Position numbers and translations under genes: made by a program. DNA of 8,069 nt from Syntrophorhabdus sp. (GTDB lineage: Bacteria; Desulfobacterota; BSN033; UBA1163): positions 1,657-9,725 of the forward strand of contig DYHU01000139.1 of assembly GCA_020724025.1 (NCBI GenBank), read 5' to 3'. The notes beneath the pieces were generated by a model that worked only from the letters and a program-made list of their open reading frames with translations, searched no databases and was not told the origin of the DNA. Position 1 is the first letter of the stretch. The number at the start of each line of letters is the position of its first letter. This document shows, in pieces, positions 1 to 6,464 of this stretch.

Positions 1-201
1 GAAAAATATGCAAAAGAACATGGCAGAGAGGCAAGGGAGCCGCTGATAAACACAGACCAGGGAGACCTCCTCCTTTTTGTCTTTTTGATTGCAGGCGCAG
101 TTGGAGGATTTGTAGCAGGTTATTACTGGAGGGCACTGACATTTAAGTCGGTAGCCAATCATAAGCTGACAGCAGACCAAAGACTGGAGACTTTAGACTG
201 A
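1..201 (+). CDS. C-terminal fragment of a small membrane protein, probable cobalt transporter subunit
   Basis: The reading frame is open from base 1 and stops at TGA 199-201, giving the last 66 residues of a protein whose start lies off the window. It has a charged stretch (about residues 1-22), then one hydrophobic helix (about residues 23-42, beginning DLLLFVFLIAG and ending GGFVAGYYW), then a polar tail of about 24 residues. A single helix near the C terminus with a Gly-rich end and a GY motif resembles the tail of CbiN-type or fused CbiM/CbiN cobalt transport proteins. Its position directly before cbiQ and cbiO, where cbiM and cbiN normally sit, supports that role. The family cannot be fixed from the tail alone; a NikL/CbiL-type periplasmic accessory protein with a C-terminal anchor is an alternative. 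The open frame and operon position make it a real gene; the identity is inference. Confidence 0.55.
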   Translation, partial: EKYAKEHGREAREPLINTDQGDLLLFVFLIAGAVGGFVAGYYWRALTFKSVANHKLTADQRLETLD

Positions 202-204
202 TTG

Positions 205-960
205 ATGAAACTATTCACTGAATATTTTAAGAAAGATCACATCCTTTCAAGGATTGATGCAAGGGTAAAACTCCTTGTAGCCCTGACCATTCTTGTAATG
301 GTCTTAAGCTACAGGGGGTTTGCCCTTCCAGTGCTGGTGGCACTGCTTTGCCTGTTTTTATGCATTACAATGAAAGTGCGATTAAGAGCCTTTATACTAC
401 GGTTTTCAGAACCTATATTCATTGCATCCATAATACTCATCCTGAAATTCTTTTTCTCAGGGAATGATATCATGTTTTTCATCAACATTATAGGCATCAA
501 ACTCTCCGGGCACAAAGATGGACTCATGGACGGGCTGATGATTGTAAGCAGAATTTTAGGCGCTGTATCCATCGTTGCTTTATTGGGATTTTCCACGCCA
601 TTTACAGAACTCATTGCAGGTCTTTCATGGTTAAGGGTTCCAAAGGATTTTATAGAGATATTGATGTTTGCATACAGATATATCTTTGTCCTACTTGAGG
701 ATGCTATGGTCATTTATAATGCACAAAAAAATCGACTCGGCTACTCAAGCATAAGGCGCGGGTTAAGCTCATTTGGCACCTTATCAGGTTCTTTGATCCT
801 AAAGGTCTTTGAACACAGTGACAATATCACCACATCAATGATTCAAAGGGGCTATGACGGCAATATCCCCATGTTAAAACACAAGCCGTTCAAACTATCG
901 GAGGTTATTGTCTCGATTCTGTTTATATCGGCAATGGGACTTGTATGGAAAATTCAGTAA
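205..960 (+). CDS. cbiQ: Energy-coupling factor cobalt transporter, transmembrane T component CbiQ
   Basis: This is the T component of an ECF cobalt importer. It links the substrate-binding CbiM/CbiN part to the CbiO ATPase in the inner membrane. The product is 251 residues, a usual CbiQ length. Hydrophobic segments lie near residues 22-36, 40-56, 70-86, 109-131, 150-165 and 233-248. The cytoplasmic coupling region has a basic stretch around residues 173-186 (AQKNRLGYSS) and a conserved MIQRGYDG motif near 212-219, the Arg-Gly-Tyr type signature of EcfT proteins. The start could be TTG 202 or ATG 205; ATG is preferred as the standard codon. A GGAGA at 186-190 precedes both, at a slightly long spacing. 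The gene follows the upstream stop (199-201) with no real gap and its 3' end overlaps cbiO by 16 bases. Assignment to cobalt rather than nickel rests on the cobamide gene context. Confidence 0.9.
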   Translation: MKLFTEYFKKDHILSRIDARVKLLVALTILVMVLSYRGFALPVLVALLCLFLCITMKVRLRAFILRFSEPIFIASIILILKFFFSGNDIMFFINIIGIKLSGHKDGLMDGLMIVSRILGAVSIVALLGFSTPFTELIAGLSWLRVPKDFIEILMFAYRYIFVLLEDAMVIYNAQKNRLGYSSIRRGLSSFGTLSGSLILKVFEHSDNITTSMIQRGYDGNIPMLKHKPFKLSEVIVSILFISAMGLVWKIQ

Positions 961-1784
961 GATTATCCGCAAAATTAAATTCCTTTAAATATCCTGATGG
1001 TACAACCGCGTTGAATGATATAAACCTTGATATAAAAAACGGTGAATTTATAGGAATCTTGGGATCAAATGGCTCTGGAAAGACAACCCTCCTAAAGATA
1101 ATGGATGGACTGATGAAAGATTTTGAAGGGAGCGTCCACCTGGACGGTGTTAACATCAAAAAGCTCTCCCCAAAGGAGATATACAAAAAGGTTGGCCTTG
1201 TTTTCCAAAATCCTGATGACCAGCTTTTCGCCACAACGGTATTTGAAGACGTGGCATTTGGCCCTGTGAATATGGGATTTCCTGAAAATGAAGTCATCAG
1301 CCGGGTAAATAACGCCCTTAAAGATATGGAAATGAATAGATATACAAAAAAGTCCATTCACAATCTGAGCTTTGGACAGAAAAAAAGAGTATGTATTGCA
1401 GGGCTTTTAGCAATGGGACACGAAATATTGCTCCTTGATGAACCAACCGCTGGATTGGACCCAATGGGTGAGTATAAAATGATGGATCTTTTAGTGAAAC
1501 TAAATAAAGAAAAAAAAGTGACCATTGTCATGGCCACCCATAGCGTCGATCTCGTTCCCTTATTCCTTGATAGGCTTTATATTCTGAGCAAGGGTCGCAT
1601 TGTCAGGGGCGGCATCCCGGAGGAAGTATTTACGGCACCAGAGGATATGACGATTGTAAAACTCAGGCTTCCACAGATTGCAGAACTCATTTACAGGCTG
1701 AAACATGAGGATAAACTGCCTTTCGATAAAATCCCCCTCACCATTGGAGAAGCAAGAAGGGAGATCGTCAGATTAGTTAAATGA
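945..1784 (+). CDS. cbiO: Energy-coupling factor cobalt transporter ATPase CbiO
   Basis: This is the ABC ATPase that drives Co2+ import with CbiQ on the cytoplasmic face of the membrane. The 279-residue protein has all catalytic elements in order: Walker A GSNGSGKTT (residues 40-48), Q-loop VFQNP with Gln88, signature LSFGQKKR (141-148), Walker B ILLLDEP with Asp165 and Glu166 (161-167), D-loop AGLD (169-172) and the H-loop His199 in ATHS. The signature has Phe in place of the first Gly of LSGGQ, a variation seen in the CbiO/NikO group. The region after about residue 225 is the extra C-terminal part typical of ECF ATPases. The gene begins inside the end of cbiQ (16-base overlap) and its stop overlaps the cbiD start as ATGA at 1781-1784, so translation of all three is probably coupled. 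A single ATPase gene implies a homodimer, as in group I ECF systems. Confidence 0.95.
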   Translation: MENSVRLSAKLNSFKYPDGTTALNDINLDIKNGEFIGILGSNGSGKTTLLKIMDGLMKDFEGSVHLDGVNIKKLSPKEIYKKVGLVFQNPDDQLFATTVFEDVAFGPVNMGFPENEVISRVNNALKDMEMNRYTKKSIHNLSFGQKKRVCIAGLLAMGHEILLLDEPTAGLDPMGEYKMMDLLVKLNKEKKVTIVMATHSVDLVPLFLDRLYILSKGRIVRGGIPEEVFTAPEDMTIVKLRLPQIAELIYRLKHEDKLPFDKIPLTIGEARREIVRLVK

Positions 1785-2854
1785 AATTAAGAAAGGGTTA
1801 TACCACTGGCACTTGTGCTCAGGCGGCGACAAAAGCCTCGGCACTGATGCTTGTGACGAGGGAGAAGGTGAAAGGGGTAGAGGTGGAGACTCCTTCGGGA
1901 GTGAAACTCTATCTGCCAGTTATCGATCCTGTTATCGGAGATCGCTTTGCAAAGTGTGGGGTCATCAAAGATGCGGGGGATGATCCCGATATCACCCATG
2001 GAGCAAAGATTTATGTGGAGGTTCGATTTTCTGAAAAACAAGGAGTTACCATTAAAGGAGGGGAAGGGATAGGTATCGTGACAAAGCCGGGTTTGGCTAT
2101 TCCTGTGGGTGAATACGCAATAAATCCCACACCCAGAGAGATGATATTCAAGGAAGTATCTAAAATTTTGCCAGAAGGCAAAGGATCAGAAATTATAATT
2201 AGTGTTCCCAACGGCGAAGCATTGGCGAAGTGTACCTTCAATCCCCGGTTGGGGATATTTGGAGGTATCTCCATTATTGGCACAACAGGAATTGTTGAAC
2301 CTAAATCTGTTGATGCTTATAAGATATCTCTATCTCTTCAATTAGGTGTGCTCAAGGCCACAGGATATAAAAAAATTATTTTAATTTTAGGTTATGTAGG
2401 GGAGAGATTTTGTAAAAAGGTTCTTGGTCTTCCTAATGATTCGATCATTAAGATAGGGGATCATGTAGGATTTATGCTGGAACAATGTGTAAAAAAGGGA
2501 ATAGAAGAGGTTCTTCTGATCGGGCATATCGGAAAATTGGTTAAGGTAGCCAATGGTCAATTTAATACCCACAGTCGATATGGCGATCATCGAATAGATA
2601 CAATTGCTCATCATGCTATGCTTTGTGGAGCAAAAAGAGAAATCATCGAAGAGATATTAAAAGAAACAACCGCAGAGGCTACGATTAAAATATTAAAAGA
2701 GAATGGTTTGATGGGAATCTTTGATCAGATTTCTCAGGAAGTAGTCTCCAAAGCAAATGAATTTGTGAATAAGAAACTTAAGATGAGTTGTATCATCCTA
2801 TCCCTGGGGGGAGAGGTTTTGGGAAGTCATCTAAAAGGTAAGAATATTCCATGA
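1781..2854 (+). CDS. cbiD: Cobalt-precorrin-5B C1-methyltransferase CbiD
   Basis: CbiD transfers a methyl group from S-adenosylmethionine to C1 of the ring-contracted cobalt-corrinoid in the anaerobic pathway. It is unrelated in fold to the other corrin methyltransferases. The 357-residue product opens with the family hallmark RKGYTTGTCAQAA (residues 4-16). Further conserved blocks are KDAGDDPDITHG (63-74), GGEGIGIVTKPGL (93-105), NPRLGIFGGISIIGTTGIV (154-172) and IGHIGKLVKVANGQFNTHS (247-265). Length and motif order are normal, and nothing looks broken. The start is ATG 1781, overlapping the cbiO stop as ATGA, and the stop overlaps the cbiE start in the same way at 2851-2854. The ribosome binding site is weak, which fits translation coupled to cbiO. 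CbiD marks the cobalt-early (anaerobic) route, because the aerobic route uses CobF at this step. Confidence 0.96.
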   Translation: MKLRKGYTTGTCAQAATKASALMLVTREKVKGVEVETPSGVKLYLPVIDPVIGDRFAKCGVIKDAGDDPDITHGAKIYVEVRFSEKQGVTIKGGEGIGIVTKPGLAIPVGEYAINPTPREMIFKEVSKILPEGKGSEIIISVPNGEALAKCTFNPRLGIFGGISIIGTTGIVEPKSVDAYKISLSLQLGVLKATGYKKIILILGYVGERFCKKVLGLPNDSIIKIGDHVGFMLEQCVKKGIEEVLLIGHIGKLVKVANGQFNTHSRYGDHRIDTIAHHAMLCGAKREIIEEILKETTAEATIKILKENGLMGIFDQISQEVVSKANEFVNKKLKMSCIILSLGGEVLGSHLKGKNIP

Positions 2855-3480
2855 ATAAAGTCTATATCATTGGTATAGGTCCAGGTACAGAGGATTATTT
2901 GCTTCCCATTGCCAGAAAGGAAATAAAAGAATCGGATTGTTTAATTGGAGGAGAACGGGTTCTTAAACTATTCCGCAACTTACACAAAGAGGAGGTCCCT
3001 CTGAAAGGACATTTTGAGGAGATCATTCCCTTTATCGAGAAGTATAGAAAAGAAAAAAGGATTGCTGTCTTGGTTTCAGGAGATCCCGGAATATACAGCT
3101 TCTTAGGACGAATCTCTCAGGTTTTAAGAAAAGAAGAATATGTGGTCATTCCTGGAATCAGCGCCATACAGATCGCCTTTGCTAAAATCGGCGAAGGTTG
3201 GGAGGATGCTAAAATCTTTAGCTTTCATGGTCGGAAGATCGAAAATTTTGTGGTGGAAGTTAAGACCTCGAAAAAGATTTTTTTATTTACTGATTCGTAC
3301 TTCCCCCCAGAGAAAATAGCAGCATATTTACTTGAGAATGGGATAGAGAATAGAAGGGCGATTGTATTAGAAGGTCTTACTTATCCGAATGAGAGGATCG
3401 TGGATACGGATCTTAAACAGTTAAGTGAAATGGGAGAATTTGGACTATGTGTGATGATCATAAAAGAAGAGAAAAGATAG
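2851..3480 (+). CDS. cbiE: Cobalt-precorrin-7 C5-methyltransferase CbiE
   Basis: CbiE methylates C5 late in corrin ring formation using S-adenosylmethionine. The 209-residue protein has the tetrapyrrole methylase fold: glycine-rich N-terminal loop GIGPG (residues 8-12), the SGDPGIYS loop (76-83), PGIS (101-104), then the CbiE-typical SFHGR (124-128) and YPNERI (178-183). The length equals a stand-alone CbiE domain. It is not the CbiET/CobL fusion of about 400 residues, and no CbiT (C15 methyltransferase/decarboxylase) follows; the next gene is cbiL. The start ATG 2851 overlaps the cbiD stop as ATGA. The 3' end overlaps cbiL by 34 bases in a different frame. CbiE and CbiT act in succession, so a separate cbiT must lie elsewhere or the pathway differs. 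Confidence 0.93.
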   Translation: MNKVYIIGIGPGTEDYLLPIARKEIKESDCLIGGERVLKLFRNLHKEEVPLKGHFEEIIPFIEKYRKEKRIAVLVSGDPGIYSFLGRISQVLRKEEYVVIPGISAIQIAFAKIGEGWEDAKIFSFHGRKIENFVVEVKTSKKIFLFTDSYFPPEKIAAYLLENGIENRRAIVLEGLTYPNERIVDTDLKQLSEMGEFGLCVMIIKEEKR

Positions 3481-4220
3481 ATAAACCCCATAAGGTTCCT
3501 CCCCTGCCTCGTGGCAAGCTCTATGGTGTCGGTATCGGCCCCGGAGACCCGAAACTTCTCACCTTGAAGGCAAAAGAGGTCCTGGATCAAGTGGATACGA
3601 TCTTTTTCCCCAGGGCGGACGAGGGGGGGACATCCACGGCCAGGTCTATTGTCGAGGCCGTCCTTTCCGGTCCAAAGGAATGTATTGAACTACCCTTCCC
3701 CATGGCGAAGGATGAGAAAAAGCTCATATCCTACTGGAAAGATGCAGCCCGGCAGATTGCTCAGGCGGTGGAAAAGGGAAAAGAGGTGGCCTTTGTCACG
3801 ATGGGAGATCCATTCATCTACAGTACCTACATTTATCTTTTAAAGACCTTGCGCCAGGATTTTCCAGAGATCCATGTTGAGACAATCCCCGGGATAAGCG
3901 CCATCAATGCGGCCGCATCGAGGGCAGAGCTTCCCCTTGTTCAGGGGAATGAAAAAATGGCCATTCTCCCTGTGACAGAGGATCTCAGGGGATTGAGAGG
4001 GGCTCTCAATGAATTCGATACCGTTGTTTTGATGAAGGTGGGCTCAAGACTCAATAAAGTCCTCACCCTTTTAAAAGGGTTAGATCTGCTAAAAAATTCA
4101 ACTCTGGTAAGCCGTCTCGGTCATCCTGAAGAAAGGGTCATCTCTGACCTCGATTCGATCAAAGAGGAACGATCGGGATACCTTTCCCTTATGTTCATCA
4201 AGGTCCCCAGGAAGGAGTGA
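3447..4220 (+). CDS. cbiL: Cobalt-precorrin-2 C20-methyltransferase CbiL
   Basis: CbiL adds the C20 methyl group to cobalt-precorrin-2, the first dedicated methylation after cobalt insertion. The catalytic core shows GKLYGVGIGPGDP (residues 23-35), the subfamily-specific MGDPFIYSTYIYL (119-131) and TIPGISAINAAAS (146-158). FIYSTY distinguishes it from CbiF and CbiH. The product is 257 residues from ATG 3447, which has a GGGAG at 3432-3436 ten bases upstream. That start gives a hydrophilic extension of about 22 residues before the core and a 34-base overlap with cbiE. I see no other ATG, GTG or TTG in frame before the core, so the extension is probably real, though not conserved as far as I know. 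This gene is visibly richer in G+C than cbiE before it and cbiG after it: by hand count 3541-3720 is about 54% G+C, against about 37% for 5101-5220 in cbiG. Confidence 0.94.
   Translation: MCDDHKRREKIDKPHKVPPLPRGKLYGVGIGPGDPKLLTLKAKEVLDQVDTIFFPRADEGGTSTARSIVEAVLSGPKECIELPFPMAKDEKKLISYWKDAARQIAQAVEKGKEVAFVTMGDPFIYSTYIYLLKTLRQDFPEIHVETIPGISAINAAASRAELPLVQGNEKMAILPVTEDLRGLRGALNEFDTVVLMKVGSRLNKVLTLLKGLDLLKNSTLVSRLGHPEERVISDLDSIKEERSGYLSLMFIKVPRKE
4213..4217 (+). promoter_or_regulatory. Ribosome binding site of cbiF
   Basis: AGGAG lies eight bases before ATG 4226, an ideal spacing. An in-frame GTG at 4217 would give three more residues but overlaps this site itself. The site therefore favours ATG 4226 as the cbiF start. 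It lies in the last codons of cbiL, so termination of cbiL and initiation of cbiF are close enough for coupling. Confidence 0.75.
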
Positions 4221-4225
4221 TCAAG

Positions 4226-4984
4226 ATGAAAGTCTACTTTATCGGAGCTGGGCCCGGGGATCCGGAACTTTTAACCCTGAAGGCAAAGAGGATCATCGAG
4301 GAAGCGGATATTCTCATCTATGCAGGTTCTTTAGTTAATCGAGATATCTTGAGGTTGGCAAGAGAAGATGCGGTCCTCTATGACTCATCCCGAATGAGTT
4401 TAGAAGAGATTTTTGAAGTGATTCAGGAGGTAAAATCGACTCCCAAAATCGTTGCCCGAATTCACAGCGGCGATCCCTCCATCTATAGCGCCCTTCAAGA
4501 ACAAGTTGATTGGTGTGAGAAAGAAGGAATAGAGTTGGAGGTGATCCCCGGTGTGAGCTCTTTCCAGGCCGCTGCCGCAAGTCTCAAACAGGAATTGACT
4601 CTTCCGGGTGTATGCCAAACCCTAATCCTGACCAGGATCTCGGGCAAGACCGAAGTGCCTATCAAAGAAGACTTGCAAAAGTTAGCAAAAATTAAAGCGA
4701 CGATGGTCATTTTCTTAAGCGTTCAGGAAATTGACAGAATCGTGGACAAGTTAACAAGAGAATATAGGCGGGATACCCCAGTAGTGGTAGTCGAAAGGGC
4801 CTCCTGGTCGGAAGAACGAAAGATAGTTGGAACATTAGAAAACATTGCCAAAAAGGTTAAAGAGGCAGGGATTAAACGTCAGGCTTTGATTATTATCGGT
4901 GATGTCCTAAGGAGGACTTATCGAAAGTCTAAGTTATATGATAAGAATTTTGAGCATGGTTTTAGAAAGAAGAAGGGATCATGA
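4226..4984 (+). CDS. cbiF: Cobalt-precorrin-4 C11-methyltransferase CbiF
   Basis: CbiF methylates C11 of cobalt-precorrin-4, preparing the substrate for ring opening by CbiG. The 252-residue product has the full methylase signature set: VYFIGAGPGDPELLTLKA (residues 3-20), HSGDPSIYSALQEQ (80-93), IPGVSSFQAAAA (107-118) and the CbiF/CobM-specific LPGVCQTLILTR (126-137). The tail KSKLYDKNFEHGFR (235-248) is also typical of the family. Start ATG 4226 is chosen over GTG 4217 because of the well-placed AGGAG at 4213-4217. It begins five bases after the cbiL stop and ends in an ATGA overlap with cbiG at 4981-4984. The order cbiF-cbiG matches consecutive steps in the pathway. No odd residues were seen in the motifs. 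Confidence 0.95.
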   Translation: MKVYFIGAGPGDPELLTLKAKRIIEEADILIYAGSLVNRDILRLAREDAVLYDSSRMSLEEIFEVIQEVKSTPKIVARIHSGDPSIYSALQEQVDWCEKEGIELEVIPGVSSFQAAAASLKQELTLPGVCQTLILTRISGKTEVPIKEDLQKLAKIKATMVIFLSVQEIDRIVDKLTREYRRDTPVVVVERASWSEERKIVGTLENIAKKVKEAGIKRQALIIIGDVLRRTYRKSKLYDKNFEHGFRKKKGS

Positions 4985-5721
4985 AGATAGCCATTATTGC
5001 TATTACCGAGGAAGGGAGAAAGACCGCACAAAAACTTGTAAGCTCTTTTAAAGAAAGTGAATTCTATTTCCCTTCTCATCCACATTCTCTTAAAGGCATG
5101 GTTGAGGAGATTTTTAATCGTTTTGATGGAATTATCTTTGTCATGTCTTTAGGAATTGTGATTAGGGTGATCGCGCCATATCTTAAGAATAAATATATCG
5201 ATCCTGCTGTGGTGGTGGTTGATGAAAGTGGACGATTTGCGATCAGCGCTCTTTCTGGGCATGAAGGTGGAGCAAATAAATTGGCCGCAGAGGTTGCCTC
5301 TTTTCTAGGCGCCGAACCAGTGATTACTACCGCTTCAGAGGCAAAGAAAAAGATAATTGTGGGAATTGGATGTCGAAGAGAGACTACAAAGCAAGAAATT
5401 GTCAAAGCGGTAGACTTCGCCTTAAGGAGAAGGAAGTGTTCTTTAAGTGAAGTAAGATGTATTGCTACTATAGATTTGAAAGAGAATGAATTGGGTTTAA
5501 AAGAGGCCTGTTTGGAATTAGGGATTCCCTTAAGGGTTATACCACTTGAGGTGGTAAAAAACTTTAAAGGTCTATATCAAAGGTCATCTTTCGTAAAGGA
5601 AAAGATAGGTGTAGAAGGTGTGTGTGAACCTTGCGCGTTATTAGCAGGGAGGAGGGCAAAATTAATACTAAGAAAACAGATCTTAAACGGAATAACTGTA
5701 GCTCTTGCCAAGGAGAATTAA
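4981..5721 (+). CDS. cbiG: Cobalt-precorrin-5A hydrolase CbiG, short form lacking the middle domain
   Basis: CbiG opens the delta-lactone of cobalt-precorrin-5A and releases the C20 carbon as acetaldehyde, a step unique to the anaerobic route. The 246-residue product has an N-terminal domain (about residues 1-118) with FVMSLGIVIRVIAPYL (53-68), DPAVVVVDESGRFAISALSG (74-93) and GHEGGANKLA (93-102), ending PVITTAS. The C-terminal domain (about 126-246) starts at VGIGCRRETT (127-136) and ends GITVALAKEN. Usual CbiG proteins are about 340-360 residues with a middle domain of roughly 90-100 residues between these parts. Here only about seven residues (EAKKKII) separate them. The ends of both domains look intact and the frame is uninterrupted, so this looks like a clean absence and not decay. 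It overlaps the cbiF stop as ATGA. The annotated cbiH frame overlaps its 3' end, which carries the conserved CbiG C terminus. Confidence 0.92.
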   Translation: MKIAIIAITEEGRKTAQKLVSSFKESEFYFPSHPHSLKGMVEEIFNRFDGIIFVMSLGIVIRVIAPYLKNKYIDPAVVVVDESGRFAISALSGHEGGANKLAAEVASFLGAEPVITTASEAKKKIIVGIGCRRETTKQEIVKAVDFALRRRKCSLSEVRCIATIDLKENELGLKEACLELGIPLRVIPLEVVKNFKGLYQRSSFVKEKIGVEGVCEPCALLAGRRAKLILRKQILNGITVALAKEN

Positions 5722-6464
5722 ATATAGTTGGCATTGGCCCTGGAAATACAAGTCACTTAACTCAGAAGGCCCGGAATGCTATAAACGCCTGTCAGCTTAT
5801 AGTTGGTTATAAGACTTATATAAAACTTCTGGGTAATTTGGCGGATAACAAAGACATCTTTTCTTCCGGGATGACCCAAGAGATGGAAAGGGCCAAGTAT
5901 GCTATAAAAAAGACACGAGAAGGGAAAAACGTTTGCCTTATTTCAAGTGGGGACCCTGGCATCTATGGCATGGCAGGAGTAGTGTTAGAGCTTTCAACTA
6001 AAGAGGACGAAAACAAAATTAAAATAGAGATTATCCCTGGCATTATGGCTGCCTCGAGTTGTGCCAGTCTTTTAGGGGCGCCCTTGATGAACGATTTTGC
6101 GGTCATCTCTTTAAGCGATCTTCTAACCGATCGCAGATTAATCGAGGAAAGGATTGAGTCGGCTTGTAAAGGCGATTTTGTGATTGTCTTCTATAATCCG
6201 AAAAGTAAAAAAAGGATAAAGCCTCTTGAAAGGGCCTGGCAGATTCTTATGAGACGGAAGTCACCCCAAACTCCCATAGGAGTCGTACGAAATGCTCAAA
6301 GAATTAACGAAGAAGTAATCATTACTTCCTTGAAGAATATGCTTTCATTAAAACAGATCGATATGGGGACGACGATCATTGTCGGTAATTCCAAGACTTA
6401 TGTAAAGGGTAAATATATGATTACTCCTCGGGGATACGAATTTAAGAAAAGGGAAAACGGATGA
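5631..6464 (+). CDS. cbiH: Cobalt-precorrin-3 C17-methyltransferase CbiH (CobJ family)
   Basis: CbiH methylates C17 and drives ring contraction with delta-lactone formation in cobalt-precorrin-3. Motifs, numbered from TTG 5631, are IVGIGPGN (residues 32-39), IVGYKTYI (57-64), SGDPGIYGMAG (106-116), IIPGIMAASSCASLLGAP (134-151), FAVISLSDLLT (156-166), FYNPKSKKR (187-195), GNSKTY (252-257) and TPRGY (265-269). All fit CbiH/CobJ. The start is uncertain. TTG 5631 is the only standard start codon in frame; it gives 277 residues with a 31-residue extension lying inside the conserved 3' end of cbiG. A better placed initiation site is ATA 5724 behind AGGAG 5711-5715, giving 246 residues that begin exactly at the core. 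The extension contains CSSC (23-26), which could suggest metal binding but is more likely an accident of reading cbiG in another frame. The stop overlaps the next gene as ATGA at 6461-6464. Confidence 0.9.
   Translation: MRVISREEGKINTKKTDLKRNNCSSCQGELNIVGIGPGNTSHLTQKARNAINACQLIVGYKTYIKLLGNLADNKDIFSSGMTQEMERAKYAIKKTREGKNVCLISSGDPGIYGMAGVVLELSTKEDENKIKIEIIPGIMAASSCASLLGAPLMNDFAVISLSDLLTDRRLIEERIESACKGDFVIVFYNPKSKKRIKPLERAWQILMRRKSPQTPIGVVRNAQRINEEVIITSLKNMLSLKQIDMGTTIIVGNSKTYVKGKYMITPRGYEFKKRENG
5711..5715 (+). promoter_or_regulatory. Ribosome binding site at the cbiG/cbiH junction
   Basis: AGGAG lies in the last codons of cbiG, just before its TAA stop at 5719-5721. The codon eight bases downstream in the cbiH frame is ATA 5724-5726, immediately before the conserved VGIGPG loop where CbiH proteins normally begin. 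There is no ATG, GTG or TTG in frame near it. This suggests that the true cbiH start is here on a non-standard codon, or that a base differs from the real genome. Confidence 0.5.

Noticed and set aside
923..1361. Open frames on the minus strand inside cbiO, and similar antisense frames within cbiQ, cbiD, cbiF, cbiG, cobA and cbiR.
   Set aside because: Each lies opposite a well conserved + strand gene, shows no recognisable domain and has no operon context. They are shadows of the real genes.
5699..5716. CxxC (CSSC) in the N-terminal extension of the longest cbiH frame as a possible iron-sulphur or zinc site.
   Set aside because: The same bases encode the conserved CbiG C terminus (ITVALAKEN) in another frame, and the extension is probably not translated as part of CbiH.
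4981..5721. The idea that short CbiG is a frameshifted or decayed gene.
   Set aside because: The frame is continuous, both domains keep their conserved motifs and the C terminus ends at the usual ITVALA position.
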